A stretch of DNA of 64,000 nucleotides, taken from the NCBI GenBank assembly GCA_963931925.1, contig OZ007575.1, positions 35,307,350 through 35,371,349 of the forward strand, written 5' to 3'. Every line of letters starts with the position of its first letter. The stretch's first letter is position 1. Below the pieces are notes generated by a model. It saw only the letters and a program-made list of their open reading frames with translations. It was not told where the DNA came from and made no database searches. Both the position numbers and the translations under genes were made by a program. This document shows, piece after piece, positions 1 to 15,545 of this stretch. The stretch is from Onchidella celtica (Eukaryota > Mollusca > Gastropoda > Systellommatophora > Onchidiidae).

Positions 1-1980
1 ACAATGTACCTGTCGGCACCCACCACACGACAATGTACCTGTCGGCACCCAACCACAGGACAATGTACCTGTCGGCACCCAACCACAGGACAATGTACCT
101 GTCGGCACCCAACCACAGGACAATGTACCTGTCGGCACCCAACCACAGGACAATGTACCTGTCGGCACCCAACCACAGGACAATGTACCCGTCGGCACCC
201 AACCACAGGACAATGTACCCGTCGGCACCCGACCACAGGACAATGTACCCGTCGGCACCCGACCACAGGACAATGTACCCGTCGGCACCCGACCACAGGA
301 CAATGTACCCGTCGGCACCCGACCACAGGACAATGTACCCGTCGGCACCCGACCACAGGACAATGTACCCGTCGGCACCCGACCACAGGACAATGTACCC
401 GTCGGCACCCGACCACAGGACAATGTACCCGTCGGCACCCGACCACAGGACAATGTACCCGTCGGCACCCGACCACACGACAATGTACCCGTCGGCACCC
501 GACCACACGACAATGTACCCGTCGGCACCCGACCACACGACAATGTACCCGTCGGCACCCGACCACACGACAATGTACCCGTCGGCACCCGACCACACGA
601 CAATGTACCCGTCGGCACCCGACCACAGGACAATGTACCCGTCGGCACCCGACCACAGGACAATGTACCCGTCGGCACCCGACCACAGGACAATGTACCC
701 GTCGGCACCCGACCACAGGACAATGTACCCGTCGGCACCCGACCACAGGACAATGTACCCGTCGGCACCCGACCACAGGACAATGTACCCGTCGGCACCC
801 GACCACAGGACAATGTACCCGTCGGCACCCGACCACAGGACAATGTACCCGTCGGCACCCGACCACAGGACAATGTACCCGTCGGCACCCGACCACAGGA
901 CAATGTACCCGTCGGCACCCAACCACACGACAATGTACCCGTCGGCACCCAACCACACGACAATGTACCCGTCGGCACCCAACCACACGACAATGTACCC
1001 GTCGGCACCCAACCACACGACAATGTACCCGTCGGCACCCAACCACACGACAATGTACCCGTCGGCACCCAACCACACGACAATGTACCCGTCGGCACCC
1101 AACCACACGACAATGTACCCGTCGGCACCCAACCACACGACAATGTACCCGTCGGCACCCAACCACACGACAATGTACCCGTCGGCACCCAACCACACGA
1201 CAATGTACCCGTCGGCACCCAACCACACGACAATGTACCCGTCGGCACCCAACCACACGACAATGTACCCGTCGGCACCCAACCACACGACAATGTACCC
1301 GTCGGCACCCAACCACACGACAATGTACCCGTCGGCACCCAACCACACGACAATGTACCCGTCGGCACCCAACCACACGACAATGTACCCGTCGGCACCC
1401 AACCACACGACAATGTACCCGTCGGCACCCAACCACACGACAATGTACCCGTCGGCACCCAACCACACGACAATGTACCCGTCGGCACCCAACCACACGA
1501 CAATGTACCCGTCGGCACCCAACCACACGACAATGTACCCGTCGGCACCCAACCACACGACAATGTACCCGTCGGCACCCAACCACACGACAATGTACCC
1601 GTCGGCACCCAACCACACGACAATGTACCCGTCGGCACCCAACCACACGACAATGTACCCGTCGGCACCCAACCACACGACAATGTACCCGTCGGCACCC
1701 AACCACACGACAATGTACCCGTCGGCACCCAACCACACGACAATGTACCCGTCGGCACCCAACCACACGACAATGTACCCGTCGGCACCCAACCACACGA
1801 CAATGTACCCGTCGGCACCCAACCACACGACAATGTACCCGTCGGCACCCAACCACACGACAATGTACCCGTCGGCACCCAACCACACGACAATGTACCC
1901 GTCGGCACCCAACCACACGACAATGTACCTGTCGGCACCCAACCACACGACAATTTAACTGGCAGTACCCACCACACATC
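1..1980. repeat. 30-bp minisatellite, about 66 copies
   Basis: A head-to-tail 30-bp unit (caatgtacccgtcggcaccc followed by [ag]accaca[cg]ga) runs from the window edge to about 1950, with one decayed copy to 1980. Copies fall in homogeneous blocks: units 31-180 have acct/aacc/agga, 211-450 have gacc/agga, 451-600 have gacc/acga, 601-900 return to gacc/agga, and 901-1920 have aacc/acga. The period is divisible by three, so two frames stay open for more than 640 codons; these are not believable genes. The array lies in the presumed intron just after the splice donor at 1984 and may continue left of the window. Confidence 0.97.
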
Positions 1981-1984
1981 TTAC

Positions 1985-5598
<3,614 letters not shown>

Positions 5599-6529
5599 CT
5601 TCGTCGATTGTGGTCCCTTTAACCTTCAGTAAACCAGGATCTGCGAAGCGTGGAAGGGGGAAAATGCTTAATATTGTCAACTTCAGATCTGAGCAGGACA
5701 TCTCGTAACATCAGCCTTGCACTATAATCTGAAGTGAAACTTCAAGTAAAAACATATGTTTGTGTAGCTGCCCTACAAAATGAGGCACTTCATGCATTTT
5801 GGTGGTATCGAGATATTGGTTATAATAGATTATTCAACGTTCTCTCATTTGGTAAAAAAAAATAAAAAAATTGCTGTAATTTAATTAGCAGAGAAGATAT
5901 GGCCTCTCAAAGACAGGAAGTGACAGCACCACAGTTTTGAGAAAAAACGTTTTTTGAAGTTGCAGCGTTTCATCAAAATTATTGACAGTGACTTGATTCA
6001 TAGCCAGTTTTGAGGAAATTAGCCTTGTCAAACAGGATTATCATTTGGAATAGTAAAGAGATTTAAACTTTTCAAAAATACTGAAAATGCAAAATCAATA
6101 AAATTGACCCTGTGATGCCTTTTAACGATTTTCTCGAATCGGGTAGGGCCGAAATGTGCCTCATTGTATATGAAATTAACGAAATATCATAAAAACCATA
6201 GAAAAACTGTGTATAGCGGCTACATATATATTAAAACCTCGGACAGTTAAGTTGGTGGCGCACAAAGTCAAGTCTGTTTTGCGCCTGTTTTGACTCAGTG
6301 TAGGATGTCGCTTTTTCTGCCATCTGACTCACCCTAAGTTACTAGTGAGGCGAGGCAGGTTTGTTTCAATCTCGCCATTGCGTGAGGTCCCCATTACCTC
6401 CAGATTTCACATCTAACACCAAAGATACTAGAAACGATAAGATGAGACAATGTCTTCTTCGCACCACTAAAAAAAAAAACGTGCACACAGTCTGCGCGCT
6501 GATCAGGGGCGGGACCCATGTAGGCCATG

Positions 6530-7069
6530 CATAGAGATACTATAATACACTCGAGTCCGCACGCATGCACAAGTGCAACGCGTCACCGTGGCCCCAATTG
6601 GCCTACATGCGCGCCGTGTTGACTTGGGGAGGATTCGCTAGCAAACAAAGCGCTGGCTGTTCGACATCTCACGGAATCAGCACAGTGTCGCAAACAACAA
6701 TATGGCAATACCCCACGATATACTCATTTTATATGCCCTTCCCCATTTTCAGTCCAATGCACTAAACGATCAAGTTGTTTGGACGTATGTTTTATTCATA
6801 TCAAAGAGGAATTAGGCCTATGGAGATAACCTCGCCACCCAGGCCCATCATGGCTGTCTGTTTTAACTGAGACAATCCAAAACACTAGGGGCTGGGGTTG
6901 GAGGGGCATGATGCAAAATTAGATGACACGTAAATCTAGACACTAGTCTATTAGCCCAGAGCATTTAGTATCCTATCGCCACCCCAACTCAAAAAGGCCG
7001 CCACGCGATTCTAGTGGTTCCAAGTCGTGTGGCACCGTGCGGACTCTAGTGTTTAATACTATCTCTATG
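6530..7069. mobile_element. MITE-like element with 34-bp terminal inverted repeats
   Basis: The left end, 6530-6563 (catagagatactataataca, then ctcgagtccgcacg), is the near-perfect reverse complement of 7036-7069. The interior of about 470 bp has no transposase. Target duplications are not certain because both flanks contain ggcca. This is a small non-autonomous DNA transposon of unknown superfamily. Confidence 0.75.
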
Positions 7070-7595
7070 AGGCCAAGGGATCAAAATCCTAGCTTGTCTC
7101 TAAAGTAAATTTCGTTACGCACCCCCTAGGGAAAATCTAGGTATGGTTTTAATATATTCCCAGTAACCATCTATGACTAAAAAGCAAATGTTGTCATCCA
7201 TAACTGTGCACATTAATAACTTATTTTAAAAAAATGTTTATTGCTATGTAACATCTGTATTTTTGCATGTTTGTTTCGTTTTTACATAATTATATATTTC
7301 ACAAAATCTCCACCTTTGAAAGGCATTTTTATTAGACCACTTATACTAACCCAATTTTACATGTCCATTTCAAATACCACGGAGGGTGCACGGAAGTTTT
7401 TATTATTTTGATTACTTTGGTTCTTGAATTTATAGAAAATGCATTGTTTCCTCGTGCTGTCATTTTCATCCTCCATCTTGCCTCCATTCTGTTATACTAA
7501 CCTGCAGGTCATAAAAAGTAACGCTTGGTGCTCAGTGTCCTGGCGCACATGAGTTCTGAAGCAGGACTGCAGATTACTACTTTTATTGTAAGAGA

Positions 7596-7639
<44 letters not shown>

Positions 7640-9424
7640 ACATGATTGTTTATTCTCGAAATTTCATCCAACTTTTCAAAGAAAACTGAATTATATTGCT
7701 ATTTACATCTTTCTTAGTGTGAATACAGCATTCCATCATGGAGGCAGCCATTTTGGATTTCGCGGCGGAAGGCTCAATTCCATTGGTGGATTAAAATAGC
7801 ATTGTTTAAATGGCCAATTCAATTCATATAATTAATTATCATTTATTGGCACACTTTACATACAAATTATACAAAAATGTGCAAGACTTGAAATGACAAC
7901 ATTGGTTTTTTGTGAAGTGGAGATGCATAAGAGCTTGCATGCAAAAAATCAGCTTATCCCCTCAGGTGCGTAATGCAATGACAAGCTACAAGTTTGGTCC
8001 CATGGCCTAATGGCCCATATTATGAAAAGAATACTTGATATAATGGTGCATTTATGATGCAAAATTCTGACAGTGCTGCTGCTACTAAAGAAGAAAAAAA
8101 TGCCAGAGTTTTCCCACAGCGATTTAGGTTATAATTCCACAATAACTGACGTCAATTAAGGCCTCTAGCTGTCAAGAACAGATTTGATTCATAAATGTTT
8201 CCACTGAGTAAATTTTTGTGAGAGAGCAGTGAGTAATTTTTACAAACGTAATTATTGTGCGAGCCAGCATAACTTGGTCTCGTAAACAATTTGTTTTGAA
8301 CAGTTTTTTTCCTAATAGATAGACAGAAGATGTAGGGAAGGATAGACGGACAGCGTAGGTGTGCATGGCTGAGCACTTTTTATATCTCGTGTTTTGAACT
8401 AGGTTTAGTAGAGAGGGAAGGGGTGAGTAGGAATTAAATGTTATTGAGACTTCTGTTGGCGTACAGAAAATACCGTGATCCAGAGTAAAAGCTCGGGGTT
8501 TTGAACATGTTAAGAATTTATTGCTATAAAATTACATTTTATTGTCTTGAGTGATTCGACCTTTGATGTCGACCCAAGGTCGTTGCGTAGGGCTGTTACT
8601 TAAAATAACTCGGTTCGGCAGCTGAGCTAGAGGTGGTTGCACCAATCAAATGTATGAATCTGGACGGAAGGTCGAGACATAGCTTTAGTATTTAAACCCG
8701 TGCAGAGCTTAGATAGAGGCCACATGTAGACAATCCATTTACGAGGTGGACGGCGATAGTCCTCAGCCAGATGAGAGACATAAGAGACGCAGTTGAGCAG
8801 TCCATATTGTGAGGAGCGCCATGAGTTAAAGCTCCAGAGCCTAAGCTACTTGGTTTGATATAAACCCACAGCGTTTACATCCAGCGCTCTCACTCCCAGT
8901 GAGGGCCTCATGGTGAGAGTCCATACTAATTTGTAATGATGAAAGTGAACCGTTCTACTTACTTTTGAAGACAGTTTCAGAGCTACCGCCAGACAACGCA
9001 TGGTTGTACAAGCATTCTCCATGGCATGTCTAGAGGAAATGTCCATATCATAACATGTCTCATTGAATTAATAGAATTTAAACTGTTATATCCGTCGCCA
9101 CGTGCGCGGATTCTATTTGGCATATAACTCATATGACCTGCAAGTAGTTAGAGTGAATAAGTTAGTCTTTATAGAAAGCTGTAGTTTCATTAGTAGATTC
9201 AGTTGCCTTTGAATTGATATTTATATTTATAATTATATTTGATACATTAATTCCTGTAATTAAACTGCCCTACAGTTCTGCTAAAAATCAAAGCAATTGA
9301 TTTATTTAGTTTTTAGAGTGCAAGTATTTTGTTTGTGTGTTCGTCGATTGTGGGAGCGGACCTCGAAAGAGTGTCAGTCGAATTATCCCCATCTAACCCA
9401 CATCGCGACACTGGAGGGGACACC
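7070..9424. other. No gene recognised
   Basis: This AT-rich interval contains a (GA)n run at about 7590-7636 and short open frames with no recognisable domain. Nothing further is supported. Confidence 0.5.
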
Positions 9425-9520
9425 CAGCTGATTGACCAACAGGCAACTTGCATTACTTTCGGGGGCTCCGTCGAGCGATTCCGTCTCGCGGAGATATACA
9501 TCGACACAGCTGAACAGTGA
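9425..9520 (+). pseudogene. Isolated retropepsin-region fragment of an LTR retroelement
   Basis: Thirty-one codons end QLIDQQATCITFGG, SVERFRLAEIYIDT and AEQ, then stop. The segment matches the protease region of the retrotransposon at 21-30 kb almost residue for residue for about 22 positions. The DNA differs at most third codon positions. No adjoining gag, integrase or RT is visible, so this is a detached remnant of a related but different family. Confidence 0.7.
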
Positions 9521-10602
9521 ACAGAATTCAATATTTTCCCTATGTGGCTTTGTAAAATACGGCACTCTTCACGACTTCCGCGCGTTTGCTGCCAGGTGGC
9601 GGCGCAAAATCTGTGCACGTTAAAAGCATTGGCTATCTCATCTTGTCAATCTTGCATTTTTGCTAACACTAAAACAGAGGCAAAATAAAGGTGGCCCAGT
9701 GCACCACAGCCTAATTTAATGTCGGTTTGGTGTACATGCGCCTAACCCTTGCCTACACTCCAGTCCCTCCAAACTATATTATAATACATGGCTCACGTTT
9801 TATAAAACAATTCTTCAAGTTTCAAGTTCTGGCCTTGTCTTGCCGGAGTGGTCACACTTCAACGTTGCGTCAGTTTTTTTGGGATTCAATATATTAGATA
9901 TAAAGACTTTTGGAATTGGGAACCACGAGGCACCAGGAGTATAGATCAGATCAGGTATACTAAATCGCTTGACATGAAGTCTGAAGTTATTTGAAATAAC
10001 GCACTTGTCCCTGGCAAGAGTTTCAGAATTGAATGCTCTAATTCATGATGCAAAGTTCTTGACTCGAATACATTCATGGCCGCACTTTCATTTTGTCCCG
10101 TCTGTTCCCAAAGTAAAAAAAAAAAAAGCAACAACAACGACAGAGCCATCAAATATTTGATTGGCCGAGACTAAGTTTTCATGTTAGAGTATAAACACTA
10201 GATAGTTCAAGTTAATATAAGAAATCACAAAAGGCGTGTCGTTGGCCCCTGGCAAAGGACCTAACTTAAGGAAAAATTCTGTTTTGTATTCCTTATCTTA
10301 CATGCATTATTTGCTATATATAAATAATTACTTGTAATAATTATTGTAATACTTCTGAATCAAGAGAAAAAAAGTAAATACGACAAAAGAATTCATAGAA
10401 TATTTAGCATAAAAGAGCAGTTATCTGCAGTTGAGGGAATGCACTTGTACGGATTCATATTACTCGATGCGACCATTCTGTCTCATTGCATGCAAGTCTC
10501 AGAATGGTCTCATGGGCAGCGCTAGGTCTTACCGTCTACTAAATCTATTAACAACTGGTAATAAACGAAGAGTCATTCCTGACCAGTCCAAGTAGCCTCA
10601 CT

Positions 10603-10700
10603 GACGAAATATTATTAAAACCACGAAAAACTGTGGTGCACAGCAAGGCTTAAAGCAAAATCAAAAATTGGCAAAAAGAAAACGTTGTATGTAGCAAAGC
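10603..10700 (+). repeat. Dispersed repeat copy (family of 5255-5378)
   Basis: It starts gacgaaatattattaaaacc and ends gtagcaaagcctcg. It runs directly into the left arm of the fold-back at 10693. Its internal tcaaaaattggcaaaaag is reverse-complemented at about 11390-11407. Confidence 0.6.
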
Positions 10701-10972
10701 CTCGAGTAAGAAATAACACCCAAACGGTATGAAACGTAAATTAAAAGGGAAGACAGAAAATGGCCAATATTTCGGCATCAGCCTTCTTCAAGATTCTATA
10801 TATTTCATAATTATTCTGGTTGTTTATTGTTCGATTGTGTTATCTATTTAATTTTTACCAATTTTTTTCCTTGGAAAAGGCTGTTGCCGAAATATTGGCC
10901 ATTTTCTGTCTTCCCTTTTAGACTGCCTTTCATTGTACCATTTGTGTATTATTTCTTACTCGAGGCCTTGCG
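10693..10972. mobile_element. Fold-back element with arms of about 85 bp
   Basis: The left arm (gcctcgagtaagaaataa to ccaatatttcggcatcagcc) is repeated in reverse complement at about 10880-10972. The shared core is aaaagggaagacagaaaatg then gccaatatttcggca. A central spacer of about 95 bp has no gene. The RNA or single strand would form a long hairpin. Confidence 0.8.
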
Positions 10973-11299
10973 AGGGCAAAATTGAAAATTGAAATTAACA
11001 GATTAAAATTTATCCATATCACCCCCCCCCCCCCACCAGCAACAACAAAATTTATTATTCATTATTAAATATATATTGTTATTAATAAATATTCAAATAT
11101 TATTTGAGTTGTATGTTGTGTGAACTGCTGTGAGTTGTGAACTGTTGTGAGTTGTGAACTGCGCCTAACAGGCTGCGTTACAATTTGCTCTGAGATAGAG
11201 AGAGAGAGAGTGAGCGAGACAGGGAGAGAGAAAGAAGCAGTGCAGTGTGTTGAGCGCTTCGCAGGCAGCTCCATTCTGCTCTGTGGTTGACATGTTGTT

Positions 11300-11382
11300 T
11301 CTGTAAAGCGCATAGAGCATTTTAAATGGATATGCGCTATATAAATGCTATACATTATTATTATTATTATTATTATTATACA
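11300..11382 (+). repeat. LINE/SINE-type 3' tail: hairpin, ctatataaatgc and (ATT)n
   Basis: The sequence reads taaagcgc, with stem gcgcata (11308-11314) pairing with tatgcgc (11331-11337), then ctatataaatgctatac and an (ATT)n run. The same layout ends the LINE at 60.3-63.9 kb. This is either a truncated LINE copy or a SINE that uses the same reverse transcriptase. Confidence 0.72.
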
Positions 11383-12815
11383 GCTTTTTCTTTTTGCCAA
11401 TTTTTGACTACGTAGCCTCAGTACTTACCTTTATCTGTCACAGACTGGGACTCCACTGCTCTTCAAGGGACATCATCTCTGGTTTGTCACCTTGCTACTG
11501 ATGTTTTGCATGTGGGTTCCGCACTAGAATGAACCAACAAATTTATACTCAGCTGTCTCAATGAGACTTTTAAAAAATGGTACATTCTGCCTAAAGACTT
11601 TATTTATTCCATGTCTCAAAGAAGACGCCGAGTTTTCATTGTGAGCTAATGCATGTCTGTAGACTTCAAGTTGGTCATTGGGATTCTTTCAGCTGTGAGC
11701 TCAGGATTTGGCAACCCACAGCTTCCATACAACGGCTAAATCTTCATTTGAAACCTGGTATTTTGTCTCCAAATACTTTCAATACCTTTTGTCTTTTTGT
11801 CGCGGAAAATGGTCCAACTCTTTCTTATCTTTCAATTCAGAATCGATGGCTTTTCTTGTAAAGCTGAACAATTGTCCAAGTTCATTCTCAAAAATTCGAA
11901 AAGGTGGCCGTATACATGCCGGCTTGATTTTAAAGAATTACAAGACCTCAGGCCCTGAGCTGTCTCTCCCTTCCATTATTATGGAAAATTCGTAAAGAAA
12001 GACTAACAAAACCACCTTTGGATGCCTGGAAGCGACTAATGAACACAATCCACAATGCAAATTTCTTTCCAGTCGCTAAATTGTCGCTGTTTTCGTGCAG
12101 CAATCCTGTCTATAGCTAAATACCAAACACTGGAACGAAAGAGAAAAAAAACAAAAAATGCATTAGGCGCATTCCGTGGGCTAAGCATCTCCGTGCCCAT
12201 TCTTTGTAAAACAACAACAACAACAAATTTAAAAAGGACCTCTTGTTTTTCTTTCAACCTTCATTGTTTTCGAGTTTTTAAACCAACGTCTACAGCATAA
12301 TTATATACATGGTCCAGAACAGTTCAACACTAAACACCTCCCTAAAGCATTGCACTATAAACATTTGTGAGTACTCGTTGTTTTGTGCAATTTGTTTTCA
12401 GGACATGTTATTAACCAAACTGAGGGGGGGGGGGGGGAGCAATAAAATCTGGAAATCGATACGGTCATGATGTGCCTCTACAAAATGTGCACAGAGTGAG
12501 ACAGAACTGTGGCAAGAGGAACCCTCGGGCACTTACTTGGTTTATGGAAATATTCGAACTGTCCATTAGACAGCTTGAGTGCTTCTGTGTGAACTTTAAA
12601 GAAAATCATTTGTACCCACAACAAAGAGCTTAATACATTATAGTATGCTATAAGGTCTTTGACCCACAATGCAGGGAAACATTGCATAATGGCAGGTATC
12701 ACAATTTCGATGACGTAATTAGTACATGCGAGGAACAGCGATTGGTTGCACTTGACGTCAAAAGTATTTTAACTGTTCCCTCTGTGTCAGACGATTTATG
12801 CTCACAACTGCAGAA
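11383..12815. other. No gene recognised
   Basis: Short open frames are present on both strands, the longest about 95 codons near 11708-11995. None shows a known domain, splice-compatible partner or codon pattern that I would trust. Confidence 0.45.
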
Positions 12816-12819
12816 AACC

Positions 12820-12985
12820 ATTGCATGAGGGGAAACATCACAAACTGAGTCTGGGTTTGGAGAAGGCACGTCGACACAATAACGGTCACATTGTGCGAGG
12901 AAGGAGCAAGACGATATACAGAATATAACAGTACATGTACCACAAGACAGAAGAAAACCCCACCAGAAACGCCCAACAACCTCCG
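12820..12985 (+). repeat. Dispersed repeat copy (family shared with 30700-30850)
   Basis: Both copies run gag.ctg.g.ttggagaaggcacgtcgacac or close to it, then aacagaatataaca-type sequence, then accagaa.cgccca. Related pieces occur near 13110-13450 and 14830-14900. No coding frame is seen. Confidence 0.62.
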
Positions 12986-13446
12986 GTGGTAAATATCACA
13001 ATTTTGATGACGTAATAGGGCTTGATTTCACTGGCATCGCATAACTTGTATTGCGGCGAAGTACTGCGTCACTGGTAGCCTACTTGAAATGGCTCAGAAT
13101 TTCCTGTTTGATTCGGCACGATAACGGCCACTTTGCGCCCTTCACGTTTTTTTTTATTTTTTTTATTTGGGTGGGGGGGGGGGGGGGGAAGGAGCATATG
13201 AAGGCTTGATGCTCAGAGCTTCATCAAATTTCACAAATAAAATTCAGATATCTAAAAGGAATTCTGTAAATCTGTAAAAAAAAAAAAAAAAAAGTATCAA
13301 CGTGTAGATTTCAGCCTCTTTCAGAGGGGACGTACGTGATGCCCTGCGGATCCACCGACACAAAATAATTATTTCATGGATCAGAATGTAACAGAATGGC
13401 AGGAGGGAGGGGACCCTACCAGAAGCGTTCACCAACCATCCGCACG

Positions 13447-13712
13447 CGTGATTTTTTTTTCGTTCGAGCTTTAGCAAATTCAGGAGCGGGGCAGCAACAC
13501 CCCCCCCCCCTCAAAACACAGGTCATCGGCTAAGGGATTTCTTGTCCTATCGAACACTGCCATCGGTGCTGCAATCTCAGGACTGTGCCTGATATGACTC
13601 TGAACGTCACCGCAAATCCCTGAGATGTGTTGGAGCTGTCTTGTGTTGGGGGGTCTGTTGCTGCCCCGCTCCTGAATTTGCTAAAGCTCATACGGAAAAA
13701 AAATCACGCCAC
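13447..13712. repeat. Inverted repeat with arms of about 75 bp
   Basis: The left arm (gcgtgatttttttttcg to ggcagcaacaccccc) and the right arm at about 13632-13712 are reverse complements. They share gagctttagcaaattcagga followed by gcggggcagcaaca. The spacer of about 110 bp has no gene. Fold-back or MITE-like. Confidence 0.75.
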
Positions 13713-13856
13713 TCGCACGGTAATGACAAAAATAATCCCAGGACCAGCTACTCTCTCGTGGTGGTTCTTCTTGCTTTCTGGCGCCCTCCAGACAAGGTTT
13801 GGTTGTGAGTATATGGACAATTATCTGGTAGAATATCTGGTATGACACTTAATGGT

Positions 13857-14031
13857 CTTGTCCACAGCATCCGCTCCGCTATTTTTTTAACGGAAAATGA
13901 CGTAGGAAAAACTCTCTTTGCCTTTATACTATAGCTGTGAGGAGCGGAACGGATGTTGTGGACAAGTATACAGAGGCAAAGAGTGATTCTACGTCATTGT
14001 CCGTAAAAATAGCGGACGCTGTAGACAAAAG
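13857..14031. mobile_element. Three-armed fold-back element
   Basis: The left arm, 13857-13923 (cttgtccacagcatccgctc to ctctctttgcct), pairs with a right arm at 13974-14031. A third segment, 13941-13966 (ggagcggaacggatgttgtg then gacaag), is also complementary to the first 25 bases of the left arm. Two alternative hairpins are therefore possible. No protein is encoded. Confidence 0.75.
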
Positions 14032-15160
14032 CAATAATTCGACAAATACATGGGTCTGTGAGAATATCTTTGGGTTGTTTCCGTGAGCAAATTGTGCTCT
14101 AAGGTACTGTTGCAAGAAGTGTATGCAATTTATGCATTTGAATTGTTACTCAAATTCAACGAGAATAAAGCCTGCATACTTGAAAGGAAATCAGCACTCA
14201 TACATCTTCAAAGCCACAGTTCTGCGATTTTGATTATGTAGACTATTCAATACAAATTTTAGGGCACCATTTGTACTTCGAAGTGAAACACGATGCTGTT
14301 GAAGCAGACTGACAATCAGAAAGACATACGAAAATCAGACAGAAGAAAGAACACCAGGAAAAAAGCAATGCATATTTTGTACATATATGTATGGCATCGG
14401 ATTTTTAAAACTTACATACTTCTTAGTTTGACATATTGATGGGATTACAAATTTTCCTACGGGCAAAAACATTGTCGATGATTCAGCGATACGGTCAATA
14501 CAGGATCTATATGGAACCAATCCAGATGTTTCAAATTTTTAGAACAATAAATTATGGTCCATGAATTTGAAATGCATCATGGCGTGATTCTGTTGTGGGT
14601 TGTTGTTTTGTTTTGGCCATCTCCTCCGTAGTCTCACATTTTGTAATGTAATCCTCGTGCAATTTTGTCTTTAATCAAGACGTGATTTATACAGGAGCAA
14701 GTCATCTTCTGTTTCCCATCGACGTTGTTTCAAAATGATCCTCGGCGACACAGCGCACGTATCTTTCTACATGTGAGGACACGATCTACTTTTCTGATTG
14801 CTCATCCATGCAGGTTTGTTTTGAGTTTGGGTTTCACGGCGCGTGGGCACGATAACGGCCACTTCCCGCCTTTCACGGTCTATTCGTCCATGCAGGATGC
14901 ACACTTGACTCGAGATGTGCACGGAGTGACTTTAGCTTTCCGACCGCTCGTCGGCAATCAAGGGCACTGAGCTTGTATCACGTATATGCTGGGCATCAAT
15001 CCAGTTGGCATATGGACGGTAATGAAACATCCTGTTCCCAAATTCATCCGTGTGTCGCTGGAGACAGAGAAGTAAAATGAAATGAATGACGTATAAAGGC
15101 CGTCTTTTCATCATTTTGGGCCCCTGTTAAAAGCAATAAGCTTTTCTTCCCTGTTTCAAA
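14032..15160. other. No gene recognised; repeat fragments
   Basis: The stretch at 14824-14885 (tttgggtttcacggcgcg, gcacgataacggccactt) is a reverse-complement copy of the 3195-3385 repeat family. The rest shows nothing I can support. Confidence 0.45.
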
Positions 15161-15164
15161 ACCA

Positions 15165-15245
15165 ATGTAATTTTGCCTGCATGGGGCCCCCTAGACGCTT
15201 GGGGGCCCTGGATAACTGCCCAGTATGCCCATGCGTTAAGATGGC
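15165..15245 (+). repeat. Dispersed repeat copy (family of 40336-40490)
   Basis: It reads ccaatgtaattttgcctgca, then tggggccccctagacgctt and later gcgttaagatggc. The copy at 40336-40490 is longer. A third copy is the insertion site of the LTR retrotransposon (flanks at 21166-21196 and 29980-30058). Confidence 0.68.
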
Positions 15246-15487
15246 TTTGGAAATAAGGAATGAACTCTCCAGATGCAGAAGATTCTTTTTACTTATCCAG
15301 ATTCGTCTCAATAAGACATTGTAGCTAGATATGTGCCACATTTTATAAAGGTTACATGCCATGTTACTCATTAAAACATTATTATAATATTATGTTATGC
15401 CTGTTATTTAGTTGCGATGCCTTTGATGCAATGTAATGATGCATTTTATAGGATATATTGTGTTTCATGTAAGTGCTCTTAAAATGC

Positions 15488-15545
15488 TCCGTGAAAGTGA
15501 ATTTTCCCCATGGGATAATAAAGTGATTCTTATCTTATCTCATCG
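15488..15545 (+). repeat. SINE-like 3' tail
   Basis: The sequence is gtgaattttccccatgggat then aataaagtgattcttatctt. It is the plus-strand counterpart of the copy at 4367-4470. Confidence 0.55.

Noticed and set aside
1-1980. CRISPR array
   Set aside because: The repeats are directly adjacent with no unique spacers, and the DNA is clearly from an animal.
11649-11995. Two overlapping plus-strand frames of 70 and 95 codons
   Set aside because: They have no known motif, no splice support and no agreement between them.
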